64,000 nt of DNA from Eutreptiella sp. 'Long Island Sound 2002'. Taxonomy: Eukaryota; Euglenozoa; Euglenophyceae; Eutreptiales; Eutreptiaceae. The stretch covers positions 128,030,556 through 128,094,555 of the forward strand of contig OZ038382.1 of the NCBI GenBank assembly GCA_964036045.1, in the 5' to 3' direction. This document shows positions 26,201 through 32,835 of the stretch, in pieces; the first letter of the stretch is position 1; every line of letters begins with the position of its first letter. A model generated the notes under the pieces. That model was given only the letters and a program-made list of their open reading frames with translations, did not search any database and was not told where the DNA came from. Position numbers and translations under genes: made by a program.

Positions 26201-26405
26201 AATTACTGCTGGATTTGCATGCATGAAAGAGCTCACTCTTATTAATATGGCAGCACTTAAAAAATGTGGTGTCCTGGATGGCCATGCATTAAGGATTGTT
26301 GATGCCTTGAAAAAGAAGCCTGCACCTTCTGCACCAGTTACTGGATCGTCTGCACCAGATTTCATGAAGCTGCGCAAGAAACGGTTGGCTCAGGCGCGTT
26401 CGTAG
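3120..26405 (+). CDS. Host gene 1: coiled-coil protein with AT-hook-like motif, at least 10 exons
   Basis: Ten open segments on this strand have AG acceptors and GT donors and mostly chain in phase: 3120-3350, 5732-5962, 11271-11624, 17840-18117, 19287-19395, 23496-23636, 24534-24665, 24863-24922, 25666-25713 and about 26191-26405. The predicted protein begins (incomplete) with a Met/Pro/Tyr-rich region, then a Lys run plus an AT-hook-like KKRGRPS, a Pro/Ser and acidic linker, a possible CxxC pair, several hundred residues of charged helix (coiled coil), and a basic C-terminus ending AQARS. Introns reach 6 kb and are packed with repeats. Nuclear localisation is inferred from the basic motifs. 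I do not recognise the family and the first exon is not located. Two junctions (exons 3/4 and 9/10) are uncertain. Confidence 0.65.
3351..5731. other. Intron of host gene 1, no element recognised
   Basis: Moderate-complexity sequence with short poly-C runs (around 4170-4190, 4264). No splice-bounded open segment, TIR pair or tandem repeat stands out. Confidence 0.3.
5732..5962 (+). CDS. Host gene 1, exon 2: AT-hook-like and start of coiled coil
   Basis: CTGCACGCAG acceptor, GTATGT donor, again 231 nt and phase 0. Encodes EPYEHWKTEKAKKKKKKRG followed by RPS, i.e. a lysine run with an AT-hook-like RGRP core. An acidic linker and a charged helix (FRSQFEKHRKEMEEWKRQF) follow. The adjoining frame-matched codon structure makes this one of the clearest exons here. 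Confidence 0.75.
6866..6945 (+). repeat. tRNA-like segment with A and B boxes
   Basis: A-box-like TAGTTGAGCGG (6877-6887) and B-box-like GGTTCAATTTC (6920-6930) are 43 bases apart, as in a tRNA gene. The T-arm and acceptor stems do not pair well, so this is a tRNA-derived or pseudo-tRNA segment, not a working tRNA. Confidence 0.4.
7059..7373 (+). CDS. Zinc-finger exon inside the hAT-type element
   Basis: Open segment after a CTTTGCTATGCAG acceptor. It encodes RCGCGVLIPNVGKAEREHF then KSDRHQKWLKS, i.e. C-x-C ... H-x(4)-H like the short zinc fingers (BED/TTF type) that open many hAT transposases. It continues TKTLSAFFVKEQNP, a stretch common just after such fingers, then a Ser run from an AGC microsatellite. 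The frame ends at a TAA at 7371 next to the right terminus. Inference: a captured or residual DNA-binding domain of a hAT transposase whose catalytic part has been deleted. Whether it is expressed, perhaps as an alternative exon of host gene 1, cannot be told. Confidence 0.5.
   Translation, partial: QPGKYRCGCGVLIPNVGKAEREHFKSDRHQKWLKSQQTTKTLSAFFVKEQNPVGSSSSSSSSITNTSNKGGTMCFGSRGSITSGGTGEPFSPGRAPQPPPLKCL
7487..7795 (+). CDS. Possible coding fragment, unknown
   Basis: In this frame the stretch from about 7575 to 7730 reads like protein (SLVKYSPSKMPGFEVWTIDT, then acidic and Val-rich). It follows the hAT-type element, but no family or clear splice sites are visible. Treat it as a remnant or chance frame. 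Confidence 0.2.
   Translation: MHTHTIHHSRFCAAQTPCSAREGGTTSGGKKLAEKISLVKYSPSKMPGFEVWTIDTCEQWPDCELQAVEDMVVVGPVGNRFGIFFLQQGLHAFRFVFECGRL
8418..9869. repeat. Direct repeats of ~85 bp flanking a GGCGC-rich block
   Basis: The segment at 8418-8507 (GGGTCATTGATCTGCATTGC onward, through ACTAGACTTCAAGGTAGTAG) recurs in the same orientation at 9786-9869 with few changes. Between them lie degenerate GGCGC(C/T)TTGG units (8860-9120) and a minisatellite. Direct termini fit a small LTR-like or TRIM-like element, but no primer-binding site or coding region is seen. Confidence 0.4.
9143..9340 (+). repeat. Minisatellite, ~17-bp unit GGCGTCAAGTCGACAAG
   Basis: About ten imperfect copies of GGCG(T/C)CAAGTCGACAAG run head to tail, with expanded AAGTCAAGTGGACAAG variants in the second half. 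Confidence 0.75.
9870..11270. other. Intron of host gene 1, no element recognised
   Basis: Mixed sequence. Around 10800-10960 there are loose repeats of GAACACTRTGCCCC. No convincing coding frame or bounded element. Confidence 0.3.
11271..11624 (+). CDS. Host gene 1, exon 3: Pro-rich/acidic linker, possible zinc ligands
   Basis: CCTGCCGCAG acceptor. Encodes a Pro/Lys-rich linker, a poly-Pro run, an acidic patch (SSEEEEPIDLADMLDEP) and, if the downstream donor AAG|GTGCTT at 11625 is used, two close CxxC pairs (RCAICKLDACVFC) that could bind zinc. A nearer donor (GTGTGC at 11522) would end the exon in phase 2, which does not match the next exon. I therefore prefer the longer form, but an unseen exon between them is also possible. 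Confidence 0.55.
12440..13700 (+). repeat. Degenerate tandem repeat, unit ~230-290 bp
   Basis: Four related blocks start near 12455, 12745, 12975 and 13490. Each has a 'TTGGCTGAAAATCGCGATTTTTGG'-like opening, then ATGACCACTGGGTGGCCTTG, then TGGGTCATCATTTGGTG, then AAACCCATGGGGAGCCATGT. Copies are strongly diverged, so this is an old duplication inside the intron between exons 3 and 4. Confidence 0.6.
14290..14600 (+). pseudogene. Coding-like fragment with one TAG, unknown
   Basis: One frame without a start codon reads like protein for about 70 codons (VGECEDEDALSILGSIGNLL, then KLPMSVEHWCVQED), is broken by TAG at 14497-14499, and continues helical. Probably part of a dead TE; the family is not recognised. 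Confidence 0.25.
16480..17620 (+). repeat. Three neighbouring short-repeat blocks
   Basis: 16480-16650 and 17390-17620 consist of loose ACCACCATGGTAGCACCATG-type units. 16810-17000 is a GTTGGGCATGAGTTGGCAT repeat. 17030-17390 holds six copies of ATCAAGTTTCAGCAATTTGATC (near 17035, 17117, 17180, 17245, 17281 and 17350), an imperfect palindrome, spaced about 40-70 bp apart. Confidence 0.6.
17655..17815 (+). repeat. TGCC/TGTC tetranucleotide-like tract before exon 4
   Basis: TGCCTGAA units pass into TCTGTCTGCCTGTCCGTCC-type repeats and end 25 bases before the exon 4 acceptor. They provide its pyrimidine tract. Similar TGTC/GACA arrays fill both arms of the palindromic element at 36.1-39.6 kb. 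Confidence 0.6.
17840..18117 (+). CDS. Host gene 1, exon 4: coiled coil
   Basis: Acceptor at GCACAG (or CCACAG eight bases earlier), donor CG|GTATGC with two bases left over. Those complete an Arg codon with the first base of the next exon. Encodes a charged helical segment (LRVQHREAEQRRQLQNNAW) and an Ala/Met-rich part. The polypyrimidine tract upstream is a long TGCC/TGTC repeat (17655-17815). Confidence 0.65.
18441..18604 (+). repeat. Three tandem hairpins with 9-bp stem and 9-nt loop
   Basis: Hairpin 1 (18441-18467) pairs CCTCATGGG with CCCATGAGG. Hairpin 3 (18578-18604) pairs CCCCACAGG with CCTGTGGGG. Hairpin 2 (18504-18530) pairs eight of nine positions, one of them G-T. All have nine-base loops ending GCAC. 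Hairpins 1 and 3 are preceded by GAAACAACYG. They lie in the intron between exons 4 and 5. Confidence 0.6.
19287..19395 (+). CDS. Host gene 1, exon 5
   Basis: TCGCGCAG acceptor and GTATGT donor. It accepts the split Arg codon of exon 4 and ends in phase 0. Encodes about 36 residues (RNVYAEIEALSRFKIETSEA and on), helical and charged. Confidence 0.65.
20247..20282 (+). repeat. (CTG)n microsatellite
   Basis: Eleven or so uninterrupted GCT/CTG triplets in an intron of host gene 1. Confidence 0.9.
20560..20800 (+). repeat. G/C-run dispersed repeat, copy 1
   Basis: Contains ATGGTTCTGATTGGCAACAA followed by a G-run, ATTGGTGAAAGC, GGGGAAAT repeats, poly-C and TTTTGAGAGATAGTGGG. The same modules recur at 22235-22420 in different order, showing a mobile or duplicated family. 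Confidence 0.5.
20968..21125 (+). repeat. Decamer array GGGGAATTAT, left arm
   Basis: Tandem ten-base units GGGGAATTAT, some degenerate (GGGCAATTAT, GGGAAATTTG). It is the inverted partner of the array at 21340-21650. Confidence 0.85.
21150..21290 (+). pseudogene. hAT-like C-terminal dimerisation fragment
   Basis: The loop between the two decamer arrays encodes VERCNTFYKLTRTDKQHSLK followed by a helical and hydrophobic stretch ending TGA. The VER...(Y/F)...(R/Q)..L pattern is that of the hAT-family C-terminal dimerisation region. Only about 45 codons remain. Confidence 0.35.
21340..21650 (-). repeat. Decamer array ATAATTCCCC, right arm
   Basis: About 30 units of CCATAATTCC or CCATACAACC/CCATAGAACC, the reverse complement of the left arm. 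The two arms could form a hairpin of more than 150 bp around a ~210-base loop. The open frames seen here (GELWGIMGNY repeats) are products of the repeat. Confidence 0.85.
22190..22550 (+). repeat. Poly-C/poly-G dispersed repeat, copy 2
   Basis: A long C-run, TTTTGACAGATAGTTGGGGG, ATGGTTCTG-like GTGGTTCTGATTGGCAACAA, a G-run, ATTGGTGAAAGC, then CCCCATTT repeats. It shares its modules with 20560-20800. Confidence 0.5.
23190..23410 (+). repeat. GTGCATGG-rich simple repeat
   Basis: Loose repeats of GGCATGTGCATGG and GGGCTGTGCATG upstream of exon 6. Confidence 0.5.
23496..23636 (+). CDS. Host gene 1, exon 6: coiled coil
   Basis: TTTACTGCAG acceptor, donor CGG|GTACAC, 141 nt, phase 0 at both ends. 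Encodes a strongly helical Glu/Gln-rich segment (WLQQLQAEEEKIRGEIVLEE) that ends with QKLAQIR. Confidence 0.7.
24060..24195 (+). repeat. Poly-T/poly-A tract and TTTTACTAGG repeat
   Basis: A-run and T-run pair (AAAAATTTTTAAAAAAAAAT) followed by four or five copies of TTTTACTAGG/TTTTACTAC. Intronic. Confidence 0.6.
24534..24665 (+). CDS. Host gene 1, exon 7: coiled coil
   Basis: TTTGTCTACAG acceptor, CAG|GTCTGC donor, 132 nt, phase 0. Encodes CEAQEEQQRNAIKLEETNS and a continuing helix. Reading frame and phase follow exon 6 directly. Confidence 0.65.
24863..24922 (+). CDS. Host gene 1, exon 8 (20 codons)
   Basis: TTTTCCTCTCAG acceptor and GAG|GTGTGT donor, phase 0. Encodes QAADAAELAASMKSSAPVEE. 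Too short to find by length alone; called from borders and phase. Confidence 0.5.
25666..25713 (+). CDS. Host gene 1, exon 9 (16 codons)
   Basis: CATCTTCTCAG acceptor (a CAGCAG tandem, so one codon may be optional) and GAG|GTGTGT donor, phase 0. Encodes QENMAPEEAAVVSQTE, similar in style to exon 8. Confidence 0.45.
25714..25945 (+). repeat. Alternating TG/CG tract
   Basis: Starts at the exon 9 donor. GTGTGCATGCGGGGGCATGT and GCGTGCGTGCGTGTGG-type alternating purine-pyrimidine sequence, of the kind able to adopt Z-DNA. Confidence 0.6.
26040..26150. repeat. Hairpin of GGGGAAAATTTCGCC units
   Basis: GGGGAAAATTTCGCC occurs in direct copies, then as GGCGAAATTTTCCCC, with GTTAC/GTAAC at the outer ends (CCGTTACAG and GGCGTAACAG). 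This is a ~105-bp palindromic unit just upstream of the last exon of host gene 1. Confidence 0.6.
26191..26405 (+). CDS. Host gene 1, last exon
   Basis: Open frame ending with TAG at 26403. It encodes MAALKKCGVLDGHALRIVDA, a run of lysines, a Pro/Ser linker and a basic tail (LRKKRLAQARS). The acceptor is uncertain: the frame is open only after a TGA at 26184, so GAGCAG or GGCCAG just downstream are candidates. Neither gives phase 0 with exon 9, so an exon may be missed. The L...L..cGv..GHalri pattern weakly recalls the end of a SAM domain. It lies between two GGCGAAATTTTCCCC clusters. Confidence 0.45.
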
Positions 26406-26569
26406 GCGCGCCTGGCTCCTCTTGGAAAACACAATTCTGGGACCATGTTGTGCCAGCCTGTTGCAGTTTTGGACCCCCTGTGTAGTGCATGTGTTGTTGT
26501 TTTGTGACCATTGGAGACTGCTTCAGGCAGGGTTTGTTTGTGCATGAAAAACCAATCTCATCAGATTCA

Positions 26570-26645
26570 CATCACTGGGGTTTGAACCAACGCCTGTGCC
26601 ATCAGAACCAAGTGCATGTACCACTGGAGTAATGACCAGATCTGG
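26570..26645 (-). repeat. tRNA-derived (SINE-like) segment
   Basis: On the minus strand TTACTCCAGTGGTA (A box) precedes GGTTCAAACC (B box at 26588-26579) by about 33 bases. Stem pairing is partial, so this is a tRNA-derived repeat and not a functional tRNA. Confidence 0.5.
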
Positions 26646-26752
26646 CATCTATGTCCTCAAGGGGCATATAAAGACCGAGAGACAAAATTTTTTTTTTGAA
26701 AATCGAGAGACATTTTGCGAGACACATGCTTGCTTGGGGCTTTGGGGATTTC

Positions 26753-26836
26753 AAGGGTGGCGAAATTTTCCCCTGGCGAAATTTTCCCCTGCGAAATTGT
26801 CCCCGGGCGAAATTTTCCCCCCCCCTGTACTGCCCC
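26753..26836. repeat. GGCGAAATTTTCCCC cluster, second copy
   Basis: Four units of (G)GCGAAATT(T/G)TCCCC end with CCCCCCCTGTACTG. This is the reverse complement of the left end of the cluster at 26040 (GTTACAGGGGGGGG). The two clusters thus form inverted termini around 790 bp that include the last exon of host gene 1. No clear target duplication. Confidence 0.5.
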
Positions 26837-27121
26837 CCGCCACTGAAGTGGCAGAATGGGTTGTGCTGGTGTTCTGGCTCCAACGCACGCACGCAGCCAC
26901 ACACTCACACCCACAATGTGGAAGGTTTACACAACATGCAGTCCTCTGTCCAAACTCTTCTGGCAAGATAAGGTTTCGCTTGATTACATCTTTTTACACG
27001 TATACAGTGCGAGCTTGGGGTGGTGCGATTGAGGGCACATAGGGGAACAGTGGGAGGAACAAACTGAGATATAATGAAGGAGAGAGGGCACAATGCATAT
27101 TGGCCCCCTCCCCGCGCATAA

Positions 27122-27195
27122 GAACATGCAGTCAACATAAGAACACACAAGTCAACATAAGAACACATAGTCAACATAAGAACACACATGCATTT
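27122..27195 (+). repeat. 20-bp tandem repeat GTCAACATAAGAACACACAA
   Basis: Three to four head-to-tail copies with small length changes. Confidence 0.8.
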
Positions 27196-27219
27196 TCTTG
27201 TTAGTTGGTCCGAAATAAG

Positions 27220-27540
27220 AACACGCAGGGTCCCAGGGTCCCACTTTCTGCATCTACCAGCCCCTGCTGGCATACCTCTTTGTATTTTACTCTGATGCTT
27301 GCCACAAGTCTGAGGGTCCCACCCAATGTGTGCACCTACAAGCCCCTGCTGGCATACCAAGAATTTTTCATTCTTATTCTGATGCTTGCCACAGGTCCCA
27401 GGGTCCCAATTTCCGCACCTACTAGCTCGTGCTGGCATACGGCATACCAGGTTTTTTTCATTCTCAGTCTGATGCTTGCCACAGGTCCCAGGGTGCCAAT
27501 TCCTTTTTCATTCTCGGTCTGATGCTTGCCACAGGTCGAT
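27220..27540 (+). repeat. 83-bp minisatellite, copy block 1
   Basis: About 3.5 units containing GATGCTTGCCACAGGTCCCA, a CTGCACCTACCAGCCCCTGC-like part and CAAGAATTTTTCATTCTCAG. The same unit forms a second block at 43497-43985. This block passes into TCGATGCTTTTTGTTTTTTC, which also occurs at 43014. Confidence 0.8.
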
Positions 27541-27709
27541 GCTTTTTGTTTTTTCTTTTCATTGTGGTGCTGCTGGTGGTATATTTCGGAGGGGTGCTCT
27601 GGGTCCGCTCCTGCCCCTGGTACACGCTAGAAGACCCAATCTTGATCTAGCCTAGAACGCTCTAGCTAGAACGTTCTAGCCTAGATTAGATCAATACTAG
27701 AACGATATA

Positions 27710-30700
27710 ATGGCTACCAACATATCCCAATTTCTTCGTTGCTCTGCCGTGCATGCTTGCTATTGTCCGTGGTGCATTGTTCCATGCTTCCTTCTTTCCC
27801 GCTTAGATATTGCACATTTCTTTGCAATGAAACGCCCCGCCACTACCCCCCTTGCTCCCTCCTCAACCGGGAAGGATACTTCCCTCTTGTCTAAGGCACT
27901 ACGGGAGTTGAGTGGGGCCTCAAACCTCAAGGATGAGCGGGTGGGCCATTACTTGGCCACGTGGGCGCTATCATGCCCCCTAGCACGGCGGCAATTCAAC
28001 AACGCCGTCCAATATGTGAACTCCGCCACTTCTACCCATACCACAGGTGAGGCATGCAAGGCCGCCGTTGAGGCATACGCCGCCTCCCTACTTCCCCCCA
28101 CCGCCATGTGTGAACTAGTGCTCAACATGAGGGCCCCCAAGTCCTCGTGGAGGACCCTCTCGGAGCTCTACACGCTCCGTAAGTTGGAGTATCACCGCAC
28201 CGTCCCTAGTGGCCCCTACTCCCGTCCAATTTGTACCGAGCGGGCTTTCCAAGCCCGTTGGAAGGAGTTGGTCGCCCCGGTGCAATTGGATAACCCGGTT
28301 GCCACGGTATTGCCCAAGGCCACCGGGATCTCATGGCCCTTCGCCTCATGGGTCACATACATCCTCTCCCGGCCGCGCTTGGTGCGGTCAATCAACCGCA
28401 CCTTCCCGTTGACGTTCATCGTCCGGGGAGATGCCTACCCCGTGGCCGGGGGCAATTGGACCCAACTCACCATCTCCTTGGCCAACTTCGAGCGCTTGGC
28501 CCGCTCCCTTGCGGGCCTTTGGGTGTTGAGCATGGCCAATTGCGATGACAAGGCCATGGACACCCTTGGGACGTTGTTGAAGAGCAATTGGGAGGTACTC
28601 CTCTCACCTAGTGCCTTTCACTCGTTCTAGTTTTGATCTAGTCAGCCTCAAACACCGCTCGCTAGACGCTAGATTGGACTAGACTAGAACGAAATTAACC
28701 ACCCCCCATGTCTCGTGTTTAGGTGATTCAAGATATCATCGACACGGGGCTGGCTCAATGGGGGGCCTCCAAGGAGCAGGCAAAGGTGATCCTCGGGGGG
28801 GATCAACCGTGGACGCGACGGGTGATCGGGGTGTCCACATGCCCCCAAGTGGGCTCCATGTTCAATGAGGGGATATGGAATGCCCCAACGAAGACTTGGG
28901 AGGCTAGTGCTGACCCGCGGACCATGGAGGGTGATGAGGCCAACTACACGGCCTTCCTCCTTGGGACGCCATCCTTGCAAGCCGCCGGCTGCAGTACGCA
29001 ACCCATTTTGAAATTGCCACGTGCCTGGGTCGTCTTGTGCATTTTGCACTTGACAATGGCCATGGGCCGCTTGTTGGGGGAGTTTGTCGGCCGGGAGGCG
29101 AGGTCGGTCACCCCTGCGCTCCGTCAAGACTTGCAAGTTCTCCTATCGGAGAGGCGTGCAGGTTGGAGCGTTTATGGGTCAGCATCCCCGGACGGGGAGG
29201 AGACGGCCAATTTTTTTGACGCATGGCCGGATATTGCTAAGTGCCTTGGCATTAGGCCAAGCACGGCCAAGTACAAGGCCATCGCGAACATGTGGGACTT
29301 GCTGCAGGCCCTTTATTGTACATATCAGGGCCCTAACCCATTGAATTGTGCTGCTGTGGCGCGCGATTTCCGGCGACACTGTACTGTTGGAACAGCATCA
29401 TGGTATCTACTAAGCCTTGAGCAGGATGTAGATACCATGTTGCAGAACATTAAGCCATTTGGCTTGGCTATGTTCTCCGGTGACATTTCGGAAAGCATTA
29501 ACTGCTTTCTGAAACATGGTCACAACGAGCACAGCAACCGGGGGGGGGGGGGGCTTTCGGGTGGAGGGGGTGGACAAGGTGTCGGGTCGTCAGTGGTCCG
29601 CCATCCACAGGGAGGCCAATGTGCAAGCGCAGTGCATGACATGGTTGTTTGCGTACTTTGACGTGTCGTGGGTTGTGCATGGGGGGCCGCGGTCGCAAGT
29701 GCCATGCTCGGGCAGGGATGCCATGGAGGTAAGGAGGGGCCAAGGTCACATGCAGGCTTCCCCGAACCAGAGTATTTCGCAACAAGATGGCATCGCAAGA
29801 GCAGTTGGACGAGCTGGTGAGGCAGGTATATTTCGTGCTGTGCGTTCTAGCGGTGATCTAGGGAATCGTTCTAGTCTTGATCTAGGCAGCACGATCGGCC
29901 GCTAGACTGTCGCTAGAACGCCGCTAGAACAGTTGCCTAGAACGCCGCTAGAACGCTCCTGTGCTACAGAATGCAGCGACCAAGGCGCTGATTGCGCAGA
30001 TCCTGGAGGCGCAGAGGCGTGCAGCTCCGGCCGAGGAGGCGGAGCAGGCCCCGAAGGGCAAGCCACCCCCCCTCGCCAGGCCCAAGTCCAAGCCCAAGCC
30101 CCAACCCCAAGCTCCACATCCACCATCGCCACCCCCTCCCCCATTGGTCGCCCGGAAGCAGGGGGCGGCAGCGGTCCCCGAGGAGGAGGAACCGGCGGAG
30201 GTGGAGGAGGCGCGGGGGGGGCTCAAAGGGTTCTTGGATTCCCGCGCCGCCTCCAAAGCGGCCAAGACAAGGGCTGAGACGAAAGTCTCGGCCTGGGAGG
30301 CAAAATTGGCCAGCCTCCGGGAGGAGGGAGCGGAGGAGTAGAGGATCCGCTGGGGGGAGGCCAACCTTTGCAAGGCGAGGGCGAAGGTGGCCAAGAAGCA
30401 GGAGGCGATCGAGGGGTTCGATCGGGCGGTGAGGCGGAGCGAGAGGGAGTTGGCGGCGGTGGTGGCGAGGGTGAAGGACGAGGAGGTGGACGAGGTGGTG
30501 GAGGTGGACGTGGAGGGGGAGATGGAGGAGGCGATCGTGAAGGAGGAGGAGGAGGAGACGAAGGTGGTGGAGGCGGCGCCGGCGGGGGGGGGGGGGGTGA
30601 GCAAGTGGCTCAGGGGGTTGATGGGGTCGAGGGCTGCGGGGGCCATCCAGGACCTGCCATGGGACCCGGCAGTCCTGGCTGGCCCCCACCCCCCAAACCT

Positions 30701-32461
30701 GGACACCCCCGTCCTGGTCGACCCGGAGGACTCTCCGGTTTTTGTTGGTGCGGGTGCACCACCGGCTGTTGGGGGCGGGGCGGTGGGTATGGGTGGACGG
30801 GGGGGGGGGTTGTCCACCGGGACAACCCCCTGCGCCTGGGGGTGGTCGAGGGGTCGTGGGGGTGGCAACGTGAGTTGCCGGGGCCGGGGAAGCGATGGGG
30901 GGAGGTGGGGGCCCCCCCCGAAAGGGGGGTGAAGATGTTTGAGTTGGCGCCAACCAACATATTCACCCCCGAGCTGGAAAAGGTGGGGGGCACCCGCTGG
31001 CGATTCGTCACCCACTGCTGGCAGGGGCTGGGCTTGGGGGGGGGGGGGGGGGGGTTGAGTGGGTGGGGAAGGCCTGGGTGTGGACGCCGACCTGGTCGGC
31101 GCTGCTGGACTTTGGGGGCCTTTCAACCCTGAGGCGGCGAACCGGGGGGTGTATGCCGGGATGGTGCACGGCATCGCCTCCCGGCCCAAGTCCAAGCCCA
31201 AGCCCGCCGCAGCACCCGTTGGGCCCCCCCCGCAGCCGCACCCCCCCAAACCCGCGGACGCCTTCGCCAAGGCACTGGGGGCCATCTCCCCCGCCCTGGA
31301 CCGCCAAGGCACGGTATGTTCATTGCGTTCTAGCGGTGTTCTAGCGAACCGTTCTAGCGTTGATCTAGCCACCGCCGTGCCGCCGCCGCTAGAACGTCGC
31401 TACAACTCCGCTAGAACAGTTGCCTAGAACGCCGCTAGAACACACCTGCATTTTGTTTTTGTCTTCATGTTGTCAGCGTGCAGACGTGTGCAGGCGACCC
31501 CCGCGGGGTGCGCGTGGAGTGGCGCGATGGTGGAGGGCGGACGCGCCTCGTGGGGGTCACCGAGTTGAGCCGGATGTTGGGGACGAACCCCAATTTGGCC
31601 CTCTCGGTGCTGGAGGGTTTGGGTAGGTGGGAAGCGGGCAGGAGTGCGGGGGGCATGGACCCGCAGCGCAAGGGTTGGGGGAGGTTGGAGGACCGGCGGG
31701 GGGGATGACAGCAGCAGCAGCAGTAGCACCAGCAGCGGGGAGAAGACACCCCCCCCCCAAGGCCCCCAAACCCCCCCCCCCCAAGGCCCCCAAGAAAAGA
31801 CCCCGCCCCCGCCACTTCAAGAGTAGCAACGAAGAGGCGCCCCCCCCCCCAAGGGCAGCAGGGCAAGCCCAAGCCCAAGGCCAAGCTGCAGGCCAAGGGC
31901 AAGGGCAAAGCCACCCCCCCCCCCAAACCCCAAGCCCCCCCCTTGCAAGAAAGGGGCCGGGACCCCTATGGGAATGTGCCGGGTGTGGGGGACACCCGGT
32001 ATGTCCCTTTGGCAGAGGGGGGCAATGTGGGGACGGTCAGCCAAGTGACGGTGTTGGGGGATTCGGATGAGGAGTTGGACCCGGGGGAGTGGTGGGTGGT
32101 GTCGCAGGGGTCCAATGGGAAGGGGGAGGGGGGGAAGAAGGGGAAGAAGGGGACGAAGAGGAAGCGGGAGAAAGAGGGGGGCACCTTCCGGGTGGCGGGG
32201 GAGCTCCTCTTCCTCACCCGGGAGGAGGCGGAGGCCCACCTCCGGGAGGCCTTGGAGGCCGGGGACGACGGGGACGACGGGGATGACGGGGATGACAAGG
32301 GGGACGAGGGTGGTGACAAGGGGGAGGGGGGTGACAAGGGGGGTGAGGTGGGGGGTGACAAGGGGGGTGAGAAGGAAGGGGACACGGGGGGTGGGGGTGA
32401 GAAGGGGGGTGCCGGGAGCAAGGGTGAGCCCCGGCAACCCCCCACCACGCAGGAGGGGTAA
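27710..32461 (+). CDS. Putative DDE-type transposase with long Pro/Lys/Glu-rich tail, five exons
   Basis: Exons: 27710-28594, 28723-29728, 29787-29825, 29970-31313, 31484-32461; GT/AG borders, all junctions phase 0. A second in-frame ATG at 27827 (MKRPATTPLAP) may be the real start. The catalytic candidate spans exon 2: D near residue 322 (GGDQPWTRRV), an LHLTMAMGRLL block near 402, and E near 552 (SGDISESINCFLK, then NEHSNRGGG). A D...H...E spacing with GDQ first recalls RNase H-fold transposases such as DUF6589-type proteins; that match is tentative. Exon 3 on encodes a coiled-coil and Pro-rich tail with three PK(S/P)KPK motifs and a Lys/Asp/Gly C-terminus. A TAG at 30339 and frame changes at G/C runs (29541, about 30800, 31037, about 31750) break the frame; exons 2 and 4 regain it, so some may be assembly errors. 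Confidence 0.5.
28595..28722 (+). other. Intron 1 of the TIR-element gene, with CTAG-word repeats
   Basis: GTACTC donor and GTGTTTAG acceptor, 128 nt. Contains CGTTCTAG, GATCTAG, CGCTAGACGCTAG and CTAGAACG, the same words as the element termini. AGGT flanks both ends. Confidence 0.6.
29826..29969 (+). other. Intron 3 of the TIR-element gene, inverted CTAGAACG array
   Basis: GTATATTT donor and TGCTACAG acceptor, 144 nt. The 5' half carries GCGTTCTAGCGG and CGTTCTAG. The 3' half carries CGCTAGAACGCCGCTAGAAC and CCTAGAACGCCGCTAGAACG. The halves can pair and bring the splice sites together. Confidence 0.65.
31314..31483 (+). other. Intron 4 of the TIR-element gene, inverted CTAGAACG array
   Basis: GTATGTTC donor; acceptor at GTGCAG (31483) or GTCAG (31476). 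The 5' half has GCGTTCTAGCGGTGTTCTAG and CCGTTCTAGCG. The 3' half has CGCTAGAACG and GTTGCCTAGAACGCCGCTAG, nearly identical to intron 3 in the same part. 170 nt, phase 0. Confidence 0.65.
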
Positions 32462-32744
32462 CCTGCATGTCGCAACTCGCGAATGGGGGCCTGGGGGGGC
32501 AGGGGGGCTAATCGGGCTAACCGGGCTAATCGGGCTAACCCACCACCAGGTGACCCGGCGCCGGCCCGCCAAGTGACCTTCCAAGTGACCTATGGGGTGC
32601 GTTGGGGGGCTAACCGGGCTAACCGGGGGTTGGGGTGGGGGGAACCCGGCGCTCCATGAGTCGGGTCCGGCATCGGGACCCTGTGATTGGCCACGGCTGG
32701 CCATGGTAGCCGGGGCAGCTTCTCTTTGAGTGGCAGAGCATTCA

Positions 32745-32835
32745 TATATATCGTTCTCGCGGCGTTCTAGCGAACCGTTCTCGCGGCGTTCTAGCGACGC
32801 TCGCTAGAACGTCGCCAGAACGCCGCTAGAACGAA
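32745..32835 (+). repeat. CTAGAACG inverted array in the 3' region of the element
   Basis: CGTTCTCGCGGCGTTCTAGC repeated, then CGCTAGAACGTCGCCAGAAC and CGCTAGAACG. Same design as the introns, but downstream of the stop codon. Confidence 0.7.

Noticed and set aside
26570-26645. Functional tRNA gene
   Set aside because: A and B boxes are present but acceptor and T-arm stems do not pair; treated as tRNA-derived repeat.
29948-31372. 474-codon minus-strand open frame, Pro/Arg-rich
   Set aside because: It is the complement of the GC-rich, Lys/Glu/Pro-coding exon 4 of the TIR-element gene. Splice borders and motifs support the plus strand.
31817-32704. 295-codon minus-strand Pro/Leu/Val-rich open frame
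   Set aside because: Shadow of the Gly/Asp/Lys-coding last exon, whose GGGGACGACGGGGATGACGG-type repeats leave the complement free of stops.
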